From positions 3,782,001 to 3,846,000 of the forward strand of contig CP085835.1 of the NCBI GenBank assembly GCA_020809705.1: a stretch of DNA of 64,000 nucleotides. Reading direction: 5' to 3'. A model generated the notes under the pieces. The model had not been told where the DNA came from, did not search any database, and was given only the letters and a program-made list of their open reading frames with translations. This DNA comes from Calonectria ilicicola (Eukaryota; Ascomycota; Sordariomycetes; Hypocreales; Nectriaceae). The position numbers were made by a program, and so were the translations under genes. Shown here in pieces: positions 35,936 through 47,700 of this stretch (the first letter of the stretch is position 1; every line of letters starts with the position of its first letter).

Positions 35936-36230
35936 TTAAGGTTATATTTTATTTTAATTTTTTTTAAAAATTATTTATTAAATATTTAATTAATTATTAA
36001 ATTAATTTTTTAATTTTTTTTTTTAATTATTATTTTATTATTTAATATAATAATTAAAAATTTTAATTTTTTATAAAAAGATTTTATATTTTTAATTTTT
36101 ATTTTAATTTTATTTTATTTTATATATTTATTATATATAAATATAATTAAAATTTTATTAATAATAATAATTAATAAAAATTTAATATTTTTATATTATT
36201 ATTTTCTTATTATAATTAAAATATTTTTGG
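35936..36230. repeat. AT-only block (RIP-decayed sequence)
   Basis: About 290 bp composed almost only of A and T (TTAATTAATTATTAAATTAA type), with abrupt edges to normal DNA on both sides. No element type can be recognised. It is best read as a heavily RIP-mutated transposon fragment that truncated the NLR-type gene on its left and the amidase gene on its right. Confidence 0.75.
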
Positions 36231-36937
36231 CTTCCGCTACCGTGCGCGTGCTCGCGAGAGGCTCATACTTCGTGCATCCCCAAGAAGTGGTAGGTTCAAT
36301 TCGCAGAAACGAGATTGCGAGGCGTGTGGATTGCTGACCAGGGCAGGGCCGCCTCATCGAAACCGCTGTGAGCAGTGATCCCTGGACCCCCGCCGTGCTG
36401 CTCTCTGTCCAAGATTCTGGGTTTGCCTCGGAGCATGCTCAAAAGGCACTGGACGACTTTGTGCACCGGGACGATGTTTTCTGCGACGACTTCACCTCAG
36501 TAGTCATACTGCAATCCAGTACGGGCATAGACATTGCTGCCGTCGCTGCCCGACTCGCGGAAAGCCACCGTTTTCAAGCAGTCTACGCAAACGAGCCGGC
36601 CCTCACGCATGATTCTCTGCCTCAGGGGCCCTACTTCATCCACGGCAAGTCAATTCATCAGGCTTGGAAGCTTTATGAAGATGACCTTGACGCCTTTGTT
36701 GTCCCTGTCATTGCCGACGATGTTGTCAGCCCGACCAGGTAAGCCGCTTCAAGCTTCTTTTCATGCATGTGTTGATACGTCGTTCCGTTCAGTTTCTCCG
36801 TACTTCAAGCAGTTTCGCATCAAGGTACTTTCAAGAACATCGCCGTGCCCAGTCGGCTTTACTCGAACCCGAGTGAAGAAAAGCCACTGGCTGGCGTTCG
36901 TGTCAGTATCAAGGACAACTACGACTTGAAGGGAATC

Positions 36938-36940
36938 TGA
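36938..36940 (+). other. Nonsense codon 1 in amidase
   Basis: TGA directly after the catalytic-Lys motif [11 protein letters not shown], where relatives usually continue with R or T before a run of residues like TMMMNRAY. Confidence 0.7.
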
Positions 36941-37090
36941 ACCATGATGATGAACAGAGCCTACAATGAGCTCTACCCACCCCGTACGTCCTCCGCAGAC
37001 TACGTCACTAAGCTCACACAACTGGGTGCTGTCATTGTGGGAAAGACCAAGATGTCTGCCTTTGCATCTGCAAAAGAGCCAACTGATCAG

Positions 37091-37093
37091 TAG
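37091..37093 (+). other. Nonsense codon 2 in amidase
   Basis: TAG between EPTDQ and [13 protein letters not shown] tryptophan is expected at this site in amidases, so TGG-to-TAG is likely. Confidence 0.65.
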
Positions 37094-38509
37094 GTTGACT
37101 ACCACTGCCCCTTCAACCCAAGGGGTGATACGTATCAGACTCCGTCATGCAGTTCCACCGGCGCCGGTGCGTCGCTTGCTGGCTATACCTGGCTCGACCA
37201 TTCGATCGGCAGTGATAGTGAGTTTTTTCACCGTCCTTCTGCGCCTATTCTGCTGACCTTTGCAAAGCATCCGGCAGTATACGTCTTCCAGCAGCCTTCA
37301 ACGGCCTTTTCGGCCTCAGGACCTCGTATGGTGTTGCCTCCCGACAAGGCATCGTCCCGAGCTGCAAGTAAGTATACGCAATCGATGCACGGAATCGTAC
37401 TGGATCTAATGCTTTGGAAAGTGAGTTCGACACAGTCGGAACGCTGCACAGAAGCCTGAAGGATGCCAAGCATCTCATCAAGGCAACGTTGGATGTTCCT
37501 GACTCGTCCCAGGTGATTGACTCGCCAGTCCATCTGTCTTCATATCTAACATTTTCAAGTATCCTAAACGCCTGCTCTATCCTCTGGATTTCTTTCCACA
37601 GGCGGATGTTGAGCAACAAGCCATGACTGAGGCATTCATCACCGTCGTCGAGAAGTTCCTCGGCGTCAAGCGAACTCCCATCAGTATCACTGACACATGG
37701 GCATCCAATCCTCCCGAGGAAACTGGAGGGAAAACGCTGCTGGAGTATCTCGAAATGGTACTTGACATCTTCTGAAATTAGCCACTGCCCTAAGCTGACT
37801 TGAACAGAGCGCGGTCTGGCCTATGTATTACGATACATATCATACCTTCGACGACTTTCGAAGAGACTACCTTGAGAAGTTTGGGAAGCCGGCATATGTG
37901 GGACCATACATGCGGAAGCGATGGTGAGCGTCTGCCCGGATGGCGAGGGCGCTGTTCATACTGACCTGATTTTTGCTTAGGGGCCTCGCTGTTCCGTTCA
38001 CCAAAGAAGAGCGCGAGCAGGGCGTAGCCGAGATGAAGGTCTTTCGAAAGTGGTTCGAGAAGAACATCATGGGGCCGGACCAGGACACCATAACCGATGC
38101 CGTGATGATGATGCCATTTGGCGCTGCGGCTCCGAAGTACCGTGACGACGCAAATAAGTAGGTCCCCATCATATATGGTTGCCACTTGGCCATTGCCCTA
38201 ACCAACGAACAGCCTTCCGAGCATTGTCGGATCGTTCTCGGTCTTCTACTTGCCACCGGTTCTTCAGTTGCCAACGCTCATAGTGCCTAGTAAGTGACCG
38301 CACTCGTCTTCAAGGCGTACAGTTTCGCTCACACTTCGTTTACAGTCGGGCAAAAACCATACGACTCACGGATCAGCGGGTTGAAGGAGTACCTGCCGAT
38401 AGTGAGTAGTTTCGTGGGTGCGCACGGCAGCGATATCCTGCTTCTCAACCTTGCCGAGGCGGTGCTCAAAAGTGCCAATTGGCCGACGAAAGTCAAGACA
38501 GGCCCGTGA

Positions 38510-38865
38510 AGCTTTCATGGTTGGCGACAATGTGCGCAATGTCTTGCAGGAGGATGTCGAATAGCGAGTGGACTGAGATTGCGAGAATGGAGGAATGGTT
38601 TCTTTCAGTCAGTGTCATTACTTGGAAGTTTGGAACAATGCAAAGAGAAGTGATCTTGCTCTCCCTGGGAAGCCGAAACTGCCTACCTGCCATATGCCAG
38701 AACCTTCGTCCTGGGCTAGTTTTCCTCCCTTTTCCACACAGAACGTTATCACTTCGGACTTATTCTTGAAGCCATTGCTAGCTAACAGCTAACATTTGTT
38801 TCATCGCTTGCCTACGCTTATTGTCTTGGCCCATCGCTCTCCATCAAAACCCGCTGGTTCCAACA
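38510..38865. other. Convergent intergenic interval
   Basis: 356 bp between the ends of the amidase and CorA-like genes, with nothing recognised. Confidence 0.5.
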
Positions 38866-40475
38866 CTATGACAATTTGATCCCTCTGGGGAAAAGATAAA
38901 GTACTAAGGATACAATCCCGGCAGTAGGCAATGCAACTGGAAAGTAGATCCATATCGAAGGGTTGTCCTTGAACACGTCGACATTCATGCCAAAAAAGGT
39001 GGATACAAACCCCAGAGGAACAAAGACAAACGCCAACACCGTCAGATTGTTCAGTCGTTTTGTTTGATCAAGGCTTTCGCGCGCTTCGATCATCTTCATG
39101 GTGTCTAATAGTACTTGACTAACCGTTTCGCACCGGCGTGACAGTTCCGAGCAACGTCCTATGAGGTATTTGTGGTCCATCAGCAGTGACGATACCAACT
39201 TTCCCCCCAAGGTTCCTGTCCCATATTCCTGGTGCCCTGGCCACGTCTGACAGCCGCGGGATTCGATCAAGCAGACATTGTCGTTCAAAGATTGTTGAGC
39301 GTGAGCCAAAAAATCGAGGTTGAATCTCAGTTGCTCGAGTGCGAGACCCAGGGCATCTGCCACCGGTGACACCGGTGACGGAGTAGGTGTCTTGCATTTA
39401 TCGATATCCGAGTCGACAAAGTTGAGGATCTGAGCCCACGCCGAAGCTGCCCTGGCCAAGACGTTTGCGAGAACGGCGAATGGACTTTTGCGCAAAAGGG
39501 CCAGTTCGTCGTCACTGGCCACTCTCACATGGTCCTTCGGATGAAAAGGGCTGAGCGTTGAAAGGTTACTCGCGTGGGGCGTGCTTGGAATGCCGTAATC
39601 CGATGGGCTCTCATTGTACATAAGAATTGGGAGACAGTCCGGAGCACGCCAATTGCGCGTGTATTTCGACCACGGGGTGCGCTCTGTCTCTGGTACATCA
39701 AGACCTTGATCAACCAGAAAAACACCTATCGCGCCATCAATATTTCCGCATTGTACGAGGATTAACATGGCTTCTTACCAATCCAGGTACTTGGGGTTTT
39801 GGTACACACGCTGAATGAAACAAACTGTTCGATGCTGAAAACCTCCGAGTTGTGCAGGTGCAGTTTGCGTATTCTGGTGGCCCCGAATTTCTTGTGATGG
39901 AACAGCTCGCGATCCCACTCGTCAAGTTTCTGTTTAGCTTGAAGTCGTTCCCTGGCGGAAAGATAGGTGGGAGAAAAGCTTCCGGTTGGTCTTCCAAGGA
40001 TGGGAATCGAGACCTGGACGATGTTGCCGCGTCGGGATGGTAGATTGGTGAGCTCGAAAAACAAAGACTGAGACGGGTTTTGCCGGCCGAAGCTCAGATT
40101 ACCCAACCAGTATTCGGGCTGAAGATCATACTTGCTACTAATGTAGGCCACGCAGCCGGGAGAAGGCAGTCCCTTTATCGTGATCAGACACGGTGCTTGG
40201 CTTCGATCGATGTCCTTTTCAGGGATCTCAAAACCCCAGGGTTGCACGGCCCGAACACCAGACTGACTTGCTATCTCAGACGGACCGCGAATCCTGATAG
40301 CGCTGGGAATGGGAGTTATGCGGTGACCGTTTGCAGTATCAGATTTGATGTAGTCATCGAGCTGATGGAAGTAGGGGCTGACGGCGGTGTGGTTTGTGAA
40401 GCATGACTAGATCGCCTGAATGTAGTCCTGAGCGTAGGAGGTGGGAATCTCATTGGAGTTCATACGTCTAGACAT
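38866..40475 (-). pseudogene. CorA-like Mg2+ transporter family protein with a stop near the N-terminus
   Basis: Minus-strand exons 40475..39779 and 39725..38866 join in phase to 518 codons. A long soluble N-terminal domain (PYFHQLDDYIKSDTANGHRI) and a helical stalk (LEQLRFNLDFLAHAQQSL and the MKMIEARESLDQTKRLNNL segment) precede the two membrane spans. The first ends in the CorA hallmark FFGMNVDVF (GMN); the second is WIYFPVALPTAGIVSLVLYLF. This is the fungal CorA-like divalent-cation channel layout. Codon 23 is TAG (40407-40409) between DYIQAI and SCFTNHTAV, most simply a CAG-to-TAG change. The rest of the frame is clean. If the first exon is mis-modelled, a downstream start could still give a protein missing about 30 residues, so inactivation is likely but not certain. 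Confidence 0.75.
40407..40409 (-). other. TAG at codon 23 of the CorA-like gene
   Basis: The only interruption of a 1.56-kb coding sequence. It corresponds to CpA-to-TpA on the coding strand. Confidence 0.65.
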
Positions 40476-42179
40476 GATTAAGTTGCGTTGTGATGAAGCG
40501 ATGGCGTTTAAAACACAAAGTCCATAATATGCTGAGAAGGTACTAGATACCTACCTACCTACCTAAAGTGCTAATAAGTGTCTGACAAGTTTATGAGGCT
40601 GGCCTTCGGAACCGTCGAGCCGCTCAAGGCAGAACTCTTGCAGGGACCAAATATTCGTCACCAATATTTCAGCCGCAGTGCTGACTTGGGAGTGATAGGG
40701 GAATGCCCATTGCCGCCCGCTCATGCCGTCTGGGAGGGAAAAGGAAGGGGGGAGGTGGTTTACCGAATCCCCGAACTTCACACCCCACCCCGAGGCCATG
40801 GATGAATGCACTGTCCAGCTAGCCTCCCCTCCATCACCCCCACCCACGTCCCTTTTGTCTGCATACATGACCATCGACCGCCACATTCAGCTAGGCCGAC
40901 GCCCGTGAGGCATGGAACCCGGGCTGTTTGCGCAAGACTGCAGGTTTCGCCGACATTCCACTTCTTATTATAGCTGAGTGCCACCACCTGGCTATCTAGT
41001 CTCTTTCCAGGCTCAGTCTTCCTCCATGACCCAGCTTCACGATTTTGACTGAACCTCAATAAACCAACTTCGATTTGCTCCAATACAGCAATACTGCTAG
41101 CACTAGCTAGAGTTTACGTCAAGCTTTGGTTTGTCTCTTCGTCAGTATCCCGCCTTGGGCCATATGCTTACCTTTGCTAGATCATGTCTACCACACCACC
41201 GCTGCAGGCTTGGAAGGAGCTGCGAGATCAAATCGTGGCCGCTGATGAAGCTGCCAAACTTGCCTTTGACGGAGATGGCTCGAATAAAGAAAGACCATAC
41301 AGAGCCGGCAGCCCGGCCGCCAACCCATACCCTGCTACCGCCGCCATGCGAAAGAATGGCGGCTGGGATGGGCCCTTGACTGATGCTCATAGACTCCGCA
41401 CAAAGGACAGAAAGGCTGCTGTTGGTGCCTAGCGTGTGTGCCCTGATATCCTCATGTGCATGAACATTGCAGAGACTCACAGCCAAGTGCGATGGTTGTC
41501 TTGAACGGATCAGTCAGTCCAGATATGATGTGCGTGATCAAATGAGGACGGAGGACGCAGGCTTGGCTGTCATTTCTCGCCGCTGTGGGGCAGGGAAAGT
41601 GGTGATGGGCACATTCCTTGGTGGTTACTTGCGTCGTGTCGTTGTGGGAGGAATAGAAGGTTGTGGGCTGGGGGCAGGACGGCCCCGCAACACTTTTATT
41701 CGCTCATTGATGAACCTGCCTACGAGAACAGGAATCTTTTCTTCTAGAATCTTATCTCCTCTTCAAAAACGATGATTGCAACTGTGCTGTCGGCCTAATT
41801 AGTCGAGACCGAGGATTCAGATCATGTGGACTGTCAGAACCAAAGAATCGTCGGCCCGCAATTGCGGCCCCCGACGACAAGGCAGAGATGGATGGATGTA
41901 CTTTCTGGTGGAATTCAGCACACTCTTTGATTGACACCAGGTGCTCACAACATCTAACTCCACTCAGTCCGCGCCCCGGGTACCCCCACGTAAGGTGCCG
42001 AGCTTACGCCCGGCCGGGCTGGCAGTTTGGGCATCAGGCGGCGAGCGAAGCCGCATACTTCTTAGAATGAGGCCACCTCGAACCCGATTGGTCATCTTGC
42101 TGACCGGTCCCTCGCCAGGAGCAACTGATTGACTTAACACCTTTAGGCCCATGACAGCCACCTCTTGTTAAACCGAGCT
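40476..42179. other. Gene-poor interval before the AT-rich block
   Basis: No recognised gene other than one weak 82-residue ORF (listed separately). Near 41990-42030 there are GC-rich palindromes (GCCCGGCCGGGC, and GTAAG...CTTAC flanking GTGCCGAG). Composition is normal up to about 42180 and then falls abruptly to almost pure AT. Confidence 0.5.
41184..41432 (+). CDS. Weak small ORF, 82 residues
   Basis: MSTTPPLQAWKELRDQIVAA begins a polar, alanine-rich frame with no recognised domain. It has a balanced composition and an ATG in a reasonable context, but it overlaps an antisense ORF of similar length and no splice extension was found. It may be a small gene or chance. Confidence 0.25.
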   Translation: MSTTPPLQAWKELRDQIVAADEAAKLAFDGDGSNKERPYRAGSPAANPYPATAAMRKNGGWDGPLTDAHRLRTKDRKAAVGA

Positions 42180-42892
42180 ATGTACATGATAGAGCGTGCA
42201 TATATAAAAACGCATTATAAAATCTAGGAATGTATCTTATTTTCTAGTTTAGCTATATTATATAATAGTTTAAGTTATTTAAAAAGAATTAGTTTTATAA
42301 AAAAAATATATATTAAAATTTATAATTTATTAAAATATTAATATAAAATAATAATAATTATATTTTTATTAAATATTAAATTAAAAAAAAGCACTTTTAA
42401 TTACTTAAATAAATACTATCTAGCCCTCTCTTTTCCTTAACCTTAAAATTTAATTACACAAGATCTATTTATTATCTCTTTTAATTTTTACAAATAAATC
42501 TTACTTCTTTTTAAATTTTATTTATTTAATTCTTATACTTATCACTAATAATATCTATTATAAAGCTCTTCTTTTTTAAATCTAAATTGTTAAATTTAAA
42601 TTTATTATATTTTTATATTTTTTTTTAAAATTTAATTTTTTTTTAATAAATTTTTAATTATTTATATTAAAATTATTAATAAAAATATAAAATATTTAAA
42701 ATTTATATAATAAGTTTTATTTTTTAATAAATTATAAAATTAATTTAAAATTTATATTTAATTTATTTTTAATAAATTTTAATTAATATTTAATATATAA
42801 TATAAAAAGTAATTATATATAAAAATATTATTAATATATTTTTTAATAAATAAATAATTTTAATTATAAAAAATATAATATTTAAATAGTAT

Positions 42893-42932
42893 TAACATAT
42901 ATAATAAACATATATTATAGACAAGTATACAT
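42893..42932 (+). repeat. Left terminal inverted repeat of the Fot1-like element
   Basis: Inverse of 51616-51655. The core match is AATAARCATAYATYRTAGAC plus AAGTATA, with R/Y positions differing between the two ends. Confidence 0.7.
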
Positions 42933-44317
42933 TATACTTTCCACCACCCCCTATTTTTAATTTAAAATAAAAATATTATAAGATATTTAATTAATTAAAA
43001 CTAATTACTATTCTTTTCTTTAAAGATCTTAATAATTATCTAATATATCTTTATATTATAATTAATCTTACTATAAATTCTATAATACCTTTTACCTAAT
43101 TATACTAACTTCCTTTAATTATTATTTTTTAATAATTCTATTTATATTTATATATTTATATTTATTTAATTAATTATTTTTTATATATTAGTTATTATTA
43201 TTATTCTTTTATTTTATAATTTAATCTTTTTTAATTTATAATATTTATTAAGTATTTTATTTATTTATTAAAGATCTTATATTTTAGCTTTTATTAATAT
43301 TATTTTATATATAATTATTTTTATTTTTTTAAAAAGTAATTATAATATTTTAATAATAGATTTTAAAAAGATATTTTATAATTTTTTAATTTATTTTTTA
43401 AAATATTTAAATTAAAAGTTAATTTTAATAATATTCCTTGGAGTCTTTAGAGTCTAAGAGTTAATAAATTTAATTATTTAATTAAAAGGTATTAGAGTTT
43501 ATAGCTATATATTAAGCTTTAATATAATATTTTCTATATTTAAAGGATAAAGCCTAGTTCCTTTAAATCCTACTTAAATATTCTTTTCTATAATAGTAGT
43601 ATTATATATATTGTAAAAGGCTAGGAAAAAGTCAGACTTTAAAATATAGGTTATAGAGTATCTGATTAAATGCTCTATTTCTTTCCTATATATTATTTTT
43701 AATAGCTTAAAATATATAATATTAAGAGATTAAAGTAGATAAGATAAATTAAGTAATATATAAAGTATAATAATTTTATTATTTTTATAATATTCTTTAA
43801 ATTAGATTGAATAATGACTTTTATACCTATTAAGAATAAGAAGATAATAGTAATTAATTAATTAATTACTTATATAATAATTAAAATACTTTAACTACTT
43901 AAGACCTATTATATTATTAGTCTAGCTATTTTGGGTAATAATAATAGCTTAATTAGCTAGAAGGTTACTTTCTTTATACTAATTAATAAGATAATATTAG
44001 CCTATAGTAATAAGAAATAGTAAGATTACCTAGCCTCTTGTATTAATAGCTTAAATAATTATTATCTATTCTTAATTTTTAGGCTAGATTAATTTCAGAT
44101 TTAAATATCTTTCTACATCTATTACAACTATTCTATTTATAATAATACCTATTATAAAGCCAATTTTATTAAAATTATAAATATTATTTAATTTAATATT
44201 ATACTTTCTTATTACATTCATTATAAGCTTAAACTAATTATTAATAATCTTTAAATCTTTATATTTAGCCTTTTTATAATTATATTTATAAAAGAATTAT
44301 ATTTTAAACTTTATATA

Positions 44318-44708
44318 TGTTACAACCCATGTCATACCCAGGGCGGTCTAGAGTGGCAGAATGCCACACCCTATAAGAAACCAGCTACCTTATAGTTATA
44401 TACAACCAATCAAACAAGGAGCAATAAAGACAACTATTATAATAAGTATAAAAGGTATTATATTTAGTATACCAAGTATATTATATATATTAAAATAGGA
44501 TAATAATATATAGATAAATTAGATTTTATTATAAAAAATAGAATTAATTAGCTTTTAATATAACTTAATTATTTTAATTATAATTAATTATTATTTAATA
44601 TAATACTTTTATTATTTTATTTTATTATAATATATTTAATTATTTTATTAATAATAAATCTTTTATTTTAATTAATTTATTAAATTAGGAATTAATTAAA
44701 TTATTATA
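44318..44708 (+). repeat. 5' LTR of Gypsy copy A
   Basis: 391 bp. The first 110 or so bases keep G and C (ACCCAGGGCGGTCTAGAGTG), while the remainder is AT-only. It aligns without gaps to 50822-51212. Confidence 0.85.
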
Positions 44709-47700
44709 TATTAAAAGCTTTTATTTAATTAATTATTTATATTAATAATTAAATAATAATAATATTTAGAAAAAATCTTATTATTATTACTTTTTTTAAT
44801 AATATTAAATTAATTATAAAACTATAGTAAGTTAAGAAGAAACTTATAAATATATAAGCATAATTTAAAGTAAAAAAAGCTAGAATTATTATAATTAAAG
44901 GAAATAAGGGTAAAGATATTAATAAAATTCTAAGACCCCTAATTCTAAAGCTTTTTTTAAGAAAGGCTACTAATATAGTCCTCTTCCTTACCTAAATAAA
45001 GGGATACTTTTACTTTTTCTTAATATAACTTATAATCTCTAAAGCCTAGATATTATATATTAAAACCCTTTTTAAGAGGATATAGGAGTATGGTTTAAAT
45101 TTATTATAAAAGATTATTTGGAAAATAAAAATAATATTAATTAAAATAAAAAGATTTAAAAGATTTTTAAAGATTAAGAATATTTTAAAATTATTATTAA
45201 AAATAATTTTAATATAATTAATATAAAATAATAAATTATAAATTAATTATATAAATTTAAATAAATAAAATCTTATAATTAATATTTAATTAAGTTTAAA
45301 AGAATTATAATATAAATAATTTAAAATAATAATATATTAATAAAACTTTATTATAAAAACTTAAAAAGTAAAGTTAAGAATAAAATCTATAAAGAAAACT
45401 AATTAAAAAAACTCTTAAAATATATTAAAAGTACTATTAAAATTAATAAAAAATAATTTAACTAATATAAAGAATATACCTAAAATAATAAAACCTTATA
45501 TATCTTAAATAAAGAAAAAACCTAAAATAAATAATAAAATATCATATATAAAACTCATTTAAAATCAATAGAACTTAACATTACCTAAAGGTATAATAAA
45601 AGTAAGATTATTTACTTTAATTATAAAAAAAAGAATATAAATCCTTTAAATATTACTCCCCAAAAATAAGAAATTAATTTAAACCTATACTAAAAGAATA
45701 AAAATAATTTAATATTATAAAAACTTAATAAACCTTAGTACTAAAAGAAAAAGAGAATATTATAGAAAAAATTATTCTTATTATTATTAAGAAATATAAA
45801 CTAATTATTATAATTAAATAATATATAGAAAATTATAAATTATATAAAATAAAACTTATTTTATAATAAAAAATTAATAAAATTATTTAAAAAGTATAAT
45901 TAATTTAATAAAAAGGCTAATTCTACCTTCCTTATAAATAGTTAAAATAAGCTAAGAAGATAGAAATCCCTATATCTATTCTAGATATATATACTAATAA
46001 AGCACCAATATAATAAAATACCTATACTTATAATAAAAATAGAAATAAGAAATAAATAATTAATATTAAAAGAATAGCCTAATAAATCAAAGAACCCTTA
46101 TAGGATAAAGATAAAGTCTTCTTACTTATATAAAGTAAATAGTAATTAGGAAACTATAATCCCTAATTTATTTAATATAAAAAAAATAATCTTAAATTAA
46201 ATATAATATATAAAGAATATAAGAATATTTTATAAATAAGCTATTATAATTATAATTACCTTTAATATATAAAATAAAAATAATATATAATATACTTTTT
46301 TATTAAAATAAAAAATATAATTATTTATTATACTTATAAAAAATATTTTAATTAATATAAAATAATAAAAAGAAACCTTTATTACTAATTTACTATATTA
46401 GAATTAAGTAAGCCTAAATTCCCCAATTATAATAAACTACTTTAGAATAAATATTAAAATCCTAAATATAATATCTATATAATAGATAAAGTAATAGCCT
46501 AATATTAAATAAAACCAAAAAATAAATAAAGCCCCTTATAGAAAAATAATAAAAGTAATTAAAATAATAATCTTTAAAGTTATTAAAAGAACTTCTTAAA
46601 AAGCTTTATATTTTATAATTAAAAAGTAATTTTAATAATAATTAGAAATAAAAGTAAGAATTAAAGGAAAATAATATAATATTATAGTAGATAGTAGAAC
46701 TAAATAAAACTATATAAATCCTTAAATAATTAATAAACTTTAACTATTATAGATAATAAAAGTCAATTTATATAAAATTATTAATATAAAAAGAATACCC
46801 TTTAGATATAATAATAATATTATAAATAAGAAGATTGATCACTTAAAAGTCTTTATTAAAGGAAAGAACCAAGGAATAACCTTTAATATTATTAATATTA
46901 AATAATATAATCTAATTTTAAGGTATTTATAGTTATATCAATATAACCCTAATATCTATTAGTATATTAGCTAGATATAAATACCTAAGAAGTATAATAT
47001 AGCTAGTAATATTTCTATAAAATATAATAAAAGATCTTAAACTCCTAGCCTTAACTAAGTAAAAGATATAAGTAAAGAAGAATCTTTATTATTTAAAGAA
47101 ATAAAATATAAATATAAAAATAATTAAAAAAAATAAAAATAATAAATAATTATTTATTTTAAAATATAATTTTAATAAATTAATAAAAGCTTTAAAGAAA
47201 TAAAAATTAAAGTAAAAATAAATAGATTATATAATATACTTTTATAATACTAAATCTATAAAAAGCTTTTTATAAAAAAACTAAATATTAAACTACCTAA
47301 GTTTAATTAATAAGATTATAAAATTATCTTTAAAAATAAATCTAATATTTAATTTTACTTTATTTATAATCTTAACTAAATTAAATTTAATATTTTAAAG
47401 GAATATATCTAAAATATACTTAAAAAAGGATATATTTATATTTTAAACTCTAAAGCTAATTACTTTATTATATTTATATTTAAAAAAAATAAGAAATTAT
47501 ATTTTATTATAAATTATTAATAATTTAATAATATTATTATTAAAAATTATACTTTACTATTATTAATTAATAAAATAAAAAATTATTTTTATAAAATTAA
47601 TATCTTTATTATATTAAATCTTAAAAAAATATATAATCTTATTTATATTAAAGAAGAATATAAATAAAAAACTACTTTCTAAACTAAATTTAAACTATTT

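Larger units (their letters stand above)
36338..38509 (+). pseudogene. Amidase-signature family enzyme with two nonsense codons
   Basis: Amidase-signature (GatA-like) hydrolase split by several introns. An N-terminal region (PYFIHGKSIHQAWKLYEDDL) is followed, after an intron near 36739, by the amidase core. The catalytic Lys is in [13 protein letters not shown], the cis-Ser in [12 protein letters not shown], and the nucleophile Ser in [13 protein letters not shown] across an intron. Later exons give LGVKRTPISITDTW, YDTYHTFDDFRRDYLEKFGK, GLAVPFTKEEREQG and a normal end at 38509. In-frame TGA at 36938-36940 (after DLKGI) and TAG at 37091-37093 (after EPTDQ) lie in the same frame, 153 bp apart. 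They fit CGA-to-TGA and TGG-to-TAG changes, the RIP-type substitutions. The 5' start is not found; a TGA sits upstream near 36335, close to the AT-only block. Confidence 0.8.

Noticed and set aside
36270..36300. B-box-like GGTTCAATTC suggesting a tRNA
   Set aside because: No matching A box or cloverleaf arms upstream.
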